Positions 1 to 4,592 of a stretch of 7,186 bases of DNA are shown in pieces. Position numbers and translations under genes: made by a program. The stretch's first letter is position 1, and each line of letters begins with the position of its first letter. Under the pieces are notes generated by a model. That model had not been told where the DNA came from, searched no databases, and saw nothing but the letters and a program-made list of their open reading frames with translations. This stretch comes from JALZAA01 sp046727755 (lineage in GTDB: Bacteria > Actinomycetota > Acidimicrobiia > IMCC26256 > JACDBD01). The stretch is from positions 1 to 7,186 of the forward strand of contig JBKPDG010000114.1 in NCBI GenBank assembly GCA_046727755.1, in the 5' to 3' direction.

Positions 1-69
1 CACGCCCTGTCGAGCGACGACCTCGGGTTCATGATCGAGTCGCTGACCGAGGTACTCGCCAAGGAATAG
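1..69 (+). CDS. C-terminal end of an unidentified protein (5' truncated by window)
   Basis: Only the last 22 codons and a TAG stop are present. The frame is open from base 1 and ends in an amphipathic, helix-like acidic tail (…FMIESLTEVLAKE). That is too little to name a family. It is called a gene end because the stop lies 12 bases before the stop of the convergent hydrolase-cyclase gene, the same tight tail-to-tail arrangement seen at the other two convergent junctions. It could be a chance open frame. Confidence 0.4.
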   Translation, partial: HALSSDDLGFMIESLTEVLAKE

Positions 70-81
70 CGCACCAGCCAG

Positions 82-1422
82 TCACTCGCGAACGCCGAAC
101 AACTGCCACGAACCAGGTACGCCTTTGAGCTCGTGCGCGCCACGGTCGTCGAACTCGATGCCCGAACCGACGACGAGGTCGACCACGGTTCGAGACGCGA
201 AGACTTCGCCGGCGCCGGCAAGTCCTGAGATGCGCGCTGCGATGTGCACGCCGATACCACCGATGTCGTCACCGCGTAGCTCGATCTCGGCCGTATGGAT
301 GCCGCAGCGCATCTCGAGGCCCGCCGGTCGCAAGGTTTCTCGGATCGTGACCGACGCGCCGACTGCTCGAGCAGGGCCGTCGAACACCGCGAGCACGCCA
401 TCGCCCGTGGCCTTCACCTGACGTCCGCGGAAGCGGGCGAGAACCTGCCGAACGACGTCGTCATGGTGGTCCAGTAGCTCCTTCCACCGGCGGTCCCCGA
501 GTGTGGCGGCGAGCTGCGTGGAGTTCACGATGTCCGTGAACACCACGGTCGCAAGGACACGGTCGACATCCGGCGTGGGCCGGGCGCCGGTGAGGAACTC
601 CTCGATCTGGTCGGCAATGTCGTCGACGTCGGGCGAGCTGAAGAGATGGTCGTTCCCGGGCAACTCGACGTAGGTGGCGTTCGGGAGGTGCTCGGCGAGA
701 TATCGGCCGTGAGCCGGGCGCACGTACTGGTTCCCGGCTCGGTGCAATACGAGCGTCGGCTGGCGGACGGCCGGCAGGATGTCCCGCACGTCGAGGGCGA
801 ACGTCGCTTGCTGCATCTGGACCGCGGTTCCCTTGCCCACCGAGTGCCGCCCTAACCGCGCCCACCAGTCGCGGAACCTGGGGTCGTCAGCCCGGCTGGG
901 CGAGAGGACTTCCGTGAACAGGCCGTCGGCGAAATCCCGGCCGAGGTTGGTGAACGTCCGCGCCTGGAGCGCCTCCGGAAATCCCCACGGGTAGTCGGTG
1001 GCTCGGCTCAGCCGCGCGAACGTGTTGAACAGCACAAGGCTCGAGATGCGAGCGGGGTGCGTGCCGGCTGCCAGCAGCGCACACGGGCCGCCCGAATCGA
1101 TCCCCACGAGGTTCGCCTCGTCGCTCCTCACGGCGTCGAGCACGACCATGAGATCGTCGACCCAGTCCTCGACCGTTGGGACCACCCGTAGCGGGACAGG
1201 ATCCGAGAGGCCAGTGCCCCGCTTGTCGAACAAGATCAGACGGCCCAGCGACGCGAGGCGCCGGAAGAACCGCGCCACGAACGGATCCTCCCAGTACACC
1301 TCGATGTTGGCCCAGGTCGTCGGGAGAAGCGCGAGATCCGGGGGCCCGTCCCCGACGACCTGGTACGCGATGTGCAGGCCTGCCGAGCTCTCGACGTACC
1401 GGGTCCGCGGTACCTCCGACAC
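82..1422 (-). CDS. Alpha/beta-hydrolase fold fused to class III adenylate/guanylate cyclase domain
   Basis: A 446-residue two-domain protein. Residues about 8-280 are an alpha/beta hydrolase: the oxyanion-side strand around 28-36, the LFDKRGTGLSD motif at 64-74, the nucleophile elbow G-I-D-S-G-G at 107-112, and the catalytic His at 259 in GNDH. Residues about 285-446 are a class III cyclase catalytic domain that would make cAMP (or cGMP) from the nucleoside triphosphate. Its metal-binding Asp residues are D297 (FTDIVNST) and D341 (GDG), K337 is the purine-binding lysine, D386 the second purine contact, and R397 the transition-state arginine. H393 stands where many cyclases have Asn. Mycobacterial LipJ (Rv1900c) has the same architecture. 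The GTG at 1422 is chosen because it sits just before the conserved N-terminal strand; the frame stays open upstream to 2160 but only as antisense of the next gene. No clear Shine-Dalgarno is seen. The elbow has Asp109 where Ser is usual and Asn231 where the acid Asp is usual, so the hydrolase half may use other chemistry or only bind a ligand. No membrane segment, so cytoplasmic. Confidence 0.93.
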   Translation of the reverse strand: MSEVPRTRYVESSAGLHIAYQVVGDGPPDLALLPTTWANIEVYWEDPFVARFFRRLASLGRLILFDKRGTGLSDPVPLRVVPTVEDWVDDLMVVLDAVRSDEANLVGIDSGGPCALLAAGTHPARISSLVLFNTFARLSRATDYPWGFPEALQARTFTNLGRDFADGLFTEVLSPSRADDPRFRDWWARLGRHSVGKGTAVQMQQATFALDVRDILPAVRQPTLVLHRAGNQYVRPAHGRYLAEHLPNATYVELPGNDHLFSSPDVDDIADQIEEFLTGARPTPDVDRVLATVVFTDIVNSTQLAATLGDRRWKELLDHHDDVVRQVLARFRGRQVKATGDGVLAVFDGPARAVGASVTIRETLRPAGLEMRCGIHTAEIELRGDDIGGIGVHIAARISGLAGAGEVFASRTVVDLVVGSGIEFDDRGAHELKGVPGSWQLFGVRE

Positions 1423-1472
1423 GCCGGGATCACACCACGGCCCGACGGGACGAACAACTCGTCGCCGGCGTT

Positions 1473-1490
1473 CTGAGCGTGCGCGCTCGG
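1473..1490. promoter_or_regulatory. Short inverted repeat in divergent promoter gap
   Basis: GAGCG (1475-1479), a 4-base spacer and CGCTC (1484-1488) form a perfect 5-bp inverted repeat, extendable to 7 bp with one G-U pair. It lies 16 bases before the oxidoreductase start, in the 84-base gap shared with the hydrolase-cyclase gene. It could be an operator or a 5'-leader hairpin. In DNA this GC-rich, chance is a real alternative. No convincing -35/-10 pair was found in the gap. Confidence 0.25.
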
Positions 1491-1506
1491 GGGGTAGAAC
1501 GGCGGT

Positions 1507-2391
1507 ATGAACCTCGACTACCACATCATGCGATTCGACTGGGCCGGCGGTCCGTCCGGTATCGGTCCCGGCGTCGCGGACCTCGCCGAGCGCGCCGAGG
1601 CCATGGGTGTGCGCACCGTGTCCTTCATGGACCACTTCTTCCAGATGGACTGGATGGCGCCGGCTGAGGATCCGATGCTCGAGGGCTACACCGCGCTCGG
1701 CTTCGTCGCCGGCCGCACCGAACGACTCCGCCTGCGTCTGCTCGTCACCGGCGTGACGTATCGACATCCCGGGATTCTGGCCAAGGTCGTGACGACGCTC
1801 GACGTCGTGTCGAGCGGCCGGGCCGAGCTCGGGATCGGCGCGGCGTGGTACGAGCGCGAGCACCGCGGCCTCGGCGTGCCCTACCCGCCGACGGCGGAGC
1901 GTTTCGAGCGCCTCGAGGAGGCGATCCAGATCTGCTTGCAGATGTGGAGCGACGACAACGGCCCCTACGAGGGCCGCCACTACCGGCTGGAGGAGACCAT
2001 CTGCAGCCCGATGCCCGTCAGCACGCCCCGCCCCCGGATCCTCATCGGCGGTGGCGGCGAGCGGAAGACGCTCCGCCTCGTCTCGCAGTACGCCGACGCG
2101 TGCAACCTCTTCGGTGGGCCCGCCGAGGTCGCGCACAAGGTCGACGTCCTCCGGCGCCATTGCGATGCGGTCGGACGTGACCCCAACGAGATCGAGGTCA
2201 CGGTCCTGTACCGCGAGATTCCTCCCGACGCGACCGCCGATGACGTCGCGCGCGATGCAGAAGCCTTGGCAAAGGCCGGGGTGTCGGCCCTCGTCACCGG
2301 GCCGGTGACGGACGACCCGGGCGGATGGCTCGAGTCGACCTTCGGTCCCGCGATGGACCGGCTCGCCACGATCGAGCCCGCACCCCTGTGA
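1507..2391 (+). CDS. LLM-class F420-dependent oxidoreductase
   Basis: 294 residues, normal length for single-domain luciferase-like (TIM-barrel) oxidoreductases that use reduced or oxidised coenzyme F420 for hydride transfer to or from an organic substrate; the substrate cannot be read from sequence. Family marks in order: the first barrel strand near 4-10; FMDHFFQ at 40-46; the GRTERLRL strand at 69-76; the RHPGILAK segment at 86-93; LDVVSSGRAELGIGAAWYE at 98-116, the best conserved stretch; the PPTAERFERLEEA helix at 127-139; and PRILIGGGGERKTLR at 176-190, the phosphate-binding end of the cofactor site. It most resembles the TIGR03560-type subgroup. The ATG at 1507 is preceded by a G-run at 1489-1494, a weak and distant ribosome site. 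It is transcribed divergently from the hydrolase-cyclase and stops 7 bases from the convergent epoxide-hydrolase-like gene. FMN rather than F420 is possible, but these motifs favour F420. Confidence 0.93.
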   Translation: MNLDYHIMRFDWAGGPSGIGPGVADLAERAEAMGVRTVSFMDHFFQMDWMAPAEDPMLEGYTALGFVAGRTERLRLRLLVTGVTYRHPGILAKVVTTLDVVSSGRAELGIGAAWYEREHRGLGVPYPPTAERFERLEEAIQICLQMWSDDNGPYEGRHYRLEETICSPMPVSTPRPRILIGGGGERKTLRLVSQYADACNLFGGPAEVAHKVDVLRRHCDAVGRDPNEIEVTVLYREIPPDATADDVARDAEALAKAGVSALVTGPVTDDPGGWLESTFGPAMDRLATIEPAPL

Positions 2392-2398
2392 GTCGTGG

Positions 2399-2818
2399 TT
2401 AGCCGCCCGACGCGCGCTCGACTCCCTCGAAGAACTCGGGCGGCATCTGGCTCATGAGCTCGTCGCCGTTCCAGTACTCGCGCCAGGCGGCGATCTTGTC
2501 GTCCTCGAATTCGATCGCGCACATGACGCGCAGTGTCGGCGCCGCGCCGGAGGGGAAGTGCCACGTCTCGGTGCGCTCGACGAGCACCGTGTCGTCGCCG
2601 CCGAGGATGTGGCGGATCTCGTAGTCCATGCTCGTGACGCCGCCGGCGATCATGAAGTCGAGCTTGCGGCGGATGGCGTCCTTGCCGACGGTCGGGTCGG
2701 TCGGCAGCGGGATGTCGTGATACGAGGCGTCCTCGGTCAGGAACTCGACGGCGGCGTCGAAGTCGAGCCGGTAGATCGCCTCGAAGAACGCCTCGACGAT
2801 CTCGACCTCGTCGAGCAT
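2399..2818 (-). CDS. Limonene-1,2-epoxide hydrolase family / SnoaL-fold protein
   Basis: 139 residues, close to the usual 120-150 for this cone-shaped alpha+beta-barrel (NTF2-like) fold. The N-terminal helix (residues 3-16, EVEIVEAFFEAIYR), the FLTEDASYHDIPLP segment at 26-39, the GKDAIR helix start at 45-50, VLVERTETW at 78-86 and IAAWREYWN at 109-117 follow the limonene-1,2-epoxide hydrolase pattern. Aligned to the Rhodococcus enzyme (Tyr53, Asn55, Arg99, Asp101, Asp132), this protein has Tyr33, Asp35, Arg82, Glu84 and Glu114, so three pocket residues are conservatively changed. It may hydrate an epoxide, act as an isomerase or polyketide-type cyclase, or only bind. The ATG at 2818 fits the family N-terminus. 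An in-frame ATG at 2908 would add 30 basic residues unlike the family and its purine-rich site (GAGAGG) is too close. No good Shine-Dalgarno precedes 2818. Confidence 0.85.
   Translation of the reverse strand: MLDEVEIVEAFFEAIYRLDFDAAVEFLTEDASYHDIPLPTDPTVGKDAIRRKLDFMIAGGVTSMDYEIRHILGGDDTVLVERTETWHFPSGAAPTLRVMCAIEFEDDKIAAWREYWNGDELMSQMPPEFFEGVERASGG
2402..2444 (+). terminator. Possible terminator hairpin of the oxidoreductase gene
   Basis: A perfect 9-bp GC-rich inverted repeat, GCCGCCCGA (2402-2410) and TCGGGCGGC (2436-2444), with a 25-base loop. It begins 10 bases after the oxidoreductase stop and lies within the last codons of the opposing epoxide-hydrolase-like gene. No T-run follows, so an intrinsic terminator is uncertain, but U-poor hairpins are common at gene ends in high-GC actinomycetes. 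The repeat also encodes protein on the other strand, so part of it could be codon constraint. Confidence 0.4.
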
Positions 2819-2890
2819 CAGCGGGGAGCGGCCGTTCCGTTTCGTCCTTCTATGCTCCAACTCTCGCACGTGAGGCCGCTTGGGGGCACA

Positions 2891-2933
2891 GGTGTCGGTT
2901 CCGGACATTCCTCTCGACGTGTGGACACCGTCG
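2891..2933. promoter_or_regulatory. Cluster of near-palindromes in divergent gap (possible operator)
   Basis: The 164-base gap between two divergent genes holds two near-palindromes about 24 bp centre to centre. TGTCGG-TT-CC(g)GACA lies at 2893-2907 and CGACGTGT-GG-ACAC(c)GTCG at 2915-2933, each with one bulged base. GGTGTC at 2891-2896 is also the inverse of GACACC at 2924-2929. Such paired dyads are typical of repressor sites, but no regulator is encoded nearby and no clear -35/-10 hexamers could be placed. Confidence 0.3.
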
Positions 2934-2971
2934 CCGAAGCGCGAGACTTGCCTGATCCCTTGTCAGCTGCC

Positions 2972-2977
2972 GGAGAG
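2972..2977 (+). promoter_or_regulatory. Ribosome binding site of the + strand coiled-coil gene
   Basis: GGAGAG, five bases before the ATG at 2983. It supports that start. Confidence 0.7.
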
Positions 2978-2982
2978 TTCAC

Positions 2983-4569
2983 ATGGCTGAGGAGCAGCCG
3001 CAACGCCGTCGTTCCTTCGACGAGGTCCTGAACGACGCCCTTACCCAGTGGAACAAGCGATTCGAGCGCGCGCTCGAGGAGCAGCGGCAGGTCATCGGGC
3101 GCGAGGGGGAAAAGCAGTCCGACGAGATCGAGCGGGCCACGCTCGAGCACCTGGGGATGATCGAGCAGACGGTCGCGGCACGGGCGGCGGAGCTCGCGCA
3201 GGCAGCCCGGGAGCAGAAGGATGCGTTCGACGAGGCGGTGACCGGTCGGAGCAAGGAGCTCGACACCGTCAGCGAGGGCCAGGCCGAAGTCATCGTGAAG
3301 GTCGCCAACGACGCGCTCCAAGAGCTCGAGGAGAAGGCGACTTCGGAAGTTCGACGGATCGAAAAGGAGATCACGGCTACCCGCGATCAGGTGCGGAGGT
3401 CGGTCGCCGAGGGAGCCAAGGTCTTCGAGGAGTTCGCCGAGAAGCGGCTCGAAGAGCTCGAGGACATTTTGCGGGCCAAGCTCGAAGGTTTCCGCCGCGA
3501 GTCCGTCGAGGAGACACATCGCGTCCGGGACGCCACCGCCGAACAGCTGAACGAAACGCGCTCGCTGGTCACGGCGGAAACCCGCCGCGTCGAGGAAGGC
3601 GCGTCCGTAGCCCGGGACGAGATGCGGCGCGTCGCCGCCGGGGAGGCCGCCGCTTTCGACAAGCTCGCGCGTGAGCGAATCGGCGAGCTTCAAGACGCGC
3701 TGCGGGGTCAGACCGAGATGCTCGGCGAGTTCACCCGCATGCACGAATCGATGACCCAGCAGCTCGACGAGGTGCGCACGTTCGCGAAGGACACGACGGC
3801 GCGCATGTCGAGTCTCGATCAGAAGGTGTCGAGCCAGCTTCGCGAGAACGAGGAGAGCGCGGCCGCGGCCGCCGAGACGCTCAAGCGGACGTCGGCGACC
3901 GAGCTGAACAGCATCCAGCAGCGGGCCATCGCGTTGGATGAGCTCGCGCGGAAGCACATCGCCAACGTCGAACGTCAGGTCGGCAAGCTCTTCGAAGCCG
4001 AGACAGCCACGGCCGAAGGACTCCGTGAGTTCGAGCGGCAGATGGAAAGCCGTCGAACCGAGATCGAGCGGGAGATGGAAAGCCGTCGCACCGAGATCGA
4101 GCGGGAGTTGGAAAGCCGTCGCACCGAGATCGAGACACTCCTCGATGACCGGACCGCCGCGCTCACACAGCAGGTCCGTCAGGCCGAATCCGCCGTGGTG
4201 CGGCGGATCACGGAGCTCGGCGAGCGTGCGGAGGCCAACACCGAGGCTCTCGACAGGCGACTCGCTCGAGAGACGGACGAACGAACCAAGGAGCTGGACG
4301 CGTTCGCCGAGGCCATCATGCAGTCCCTCGACACGCGGATCGCTCAGGTGGTCGAGGAAGCCTCAGCCGCGGGGGCGAAGGATCCGAGGATGACGAAACT
4401 CCTCCAGATGCTCGCGGCAGTGCAGGTCGCGCTGGATCAGATCACCGACCGCGTCGTCACGCTCGAGGGGCGCGCCGGCGACGCGGACGACGGGGCGGAC
4501 GGGCAGGTTGCGCCCCGAGCACCGTTACGAGACCCGGCGAGCACCCCCGACCTCAGGGGGGACCGGTAG
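2983..4569 (+). CDS. Long coiled-coil protein of unknown function with hendecad repeats
   Basis: 528 residues, not recognised as a named family. From about residue 12 to 490 it is nearly all predicted helix, rich in Glu, Arg, Ala, Gln and Thr, without cysteine, with one Trp (W23), and free of proline between residues 6 and 468. If continuous, that helix would be roughly 69 nm long. Three tandem 11-residue units (MESRRTEIERE type) lie at 354-384. Elsewhere ETxRRV-type motifs recur at 22- and 14-residue steps, so heptads and hendecads are mixed. A short, more hydrophobic helix at about 466-495 (KLLQMLAAVQVALDQI) could be an oligomerisation element. The last 33 residues are an acidic, Pro/Gly-containing flexible tail. 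No signal peptide or membrane segment is seen, so cytoplasmic. The ATG at 2983 has GGAGAG five bases upstream. The stop is 7 bases from that of the opposing Trp-repeat coiled-coil gene. An apolipoprotein-like, filament-like or SMC-like scaffold role is only a guess; no ATPase motif is present. Confidence 0.85.
   Translation: MAEEQPQRRRSFDEVLNDALTQWNKRFERALEEQRQVIGREGEKQSDEIERATLEHLGMIEQTVAARAAELAQAAREQKDAFDEAVTGRSKELDTVSEGQAEVIVKVANDALQELEEKATSEVRRIEKEITATRDQVRRSVAEGAKVFEEFAEKRLEELEDILRAKLEGFRRESVEETHRVRDATAEQLNETRSLVTAETRRVEEGASVARDEMRRVAAGEAAAFDKLARERIGELQDALRGQTEMLGEFTRMHESMTQQLDEVRTFAKDTTARMSSLDQKVSSQLRENEESAAAAAETLKRTSATELNSIQQRAIALDELARKHIANVERQVGKLFEAETATAEGLREFERQMESRRTEIEREMESRRTEIERELESRRTEIETLLDDRTAALTQQVRQAESAVVRRITELGERAEANTEALDRRLARETDERTKELDAFAEAIMQSLDTRIAQVVEEASAAGAKDPRMTKLLQMLAAVQVALDQITDRVVTLEGRAGDADDGADGQVAPRAPLRDPASTPDLRGDR
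4042..4134 (+). repeat. 33-bp tandem repeat, nearly three copies, in coding sequence
   Basis: Units start at 4042, 4075 and 4108, and the third diverges after 27 bases. Units one and two differ at one base (GTCGAACC against GTCGCACC); unit three differs from unit two by ATG to TTG before its divergent end. Each unit encodes the 11 residues M/L-E-S-R-R-T-E-I-E-R-E. The near identity at DNA level points to recent duplication. The period equals one hendecad, so copy-number changes keep both the reading frame and the coiled-coil register. Confidence 0.95.
4544..4560. terminator. G/C hairpin at 3' end of the + strand coiled-coil gene
   Basis: CCCCC (4544-4548), a 7-base loop and GGGGG (4556-4560) lie in the last codons of the + gene and 16 bases beyond the stop of the minus gene. 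On the minus transcript it is positioned like a terminator. No T-run follows on either strand. It overlaps by one base with the hairpin that spans both stop codons, so the two structures would compete. Confidence 0.3.
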
Positions 4570-4592
4570 CCCGGCTCTAGTTGCTCCGGTCC
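4560..4592. terminator. Possible bidirectional terminator spanning both stop codons
   Basis: GGACCGG (4560-4566) and CCGGTCC (4586-4592) are perfect 7-bp complements. The 19-base loop contains the TAG of the + gene (4567-4569) and the TAG of the minus gene (4577-4579). The symmetric placement on the 7-base convergent gap suits a shared bidirectional terminator, but there is no T-run and the loop is long. Confidence 0.3.

Noticed and set aside
1423..2160. Open-frame extension of the hydrolase-cyclase by 246 codons
   Set aside because: It lies antisense over the well-supported F420 oxidoreductase, shows no domain, and the hydrolase fold begins naturally just after the GTG at 1422.
2819..2908. 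N-terminal extension of the epoxide-hydrolase-like protein from the ATG at 2908
   Set aside because: The 30 added residues are basic and unlike the family, and the purine-rich site is only one or two bases from that ATG.
2818..3957. 379-codon minus-strand open frame opposite the + strand coiled-coil gene
   Set aside because: Its Leu/Arg-rich sequence is the complement of GAG- and CTC-rich coiled-coil codons. The + strand frame has a ribosome site and a tandem protein repeat that explain the sequence.
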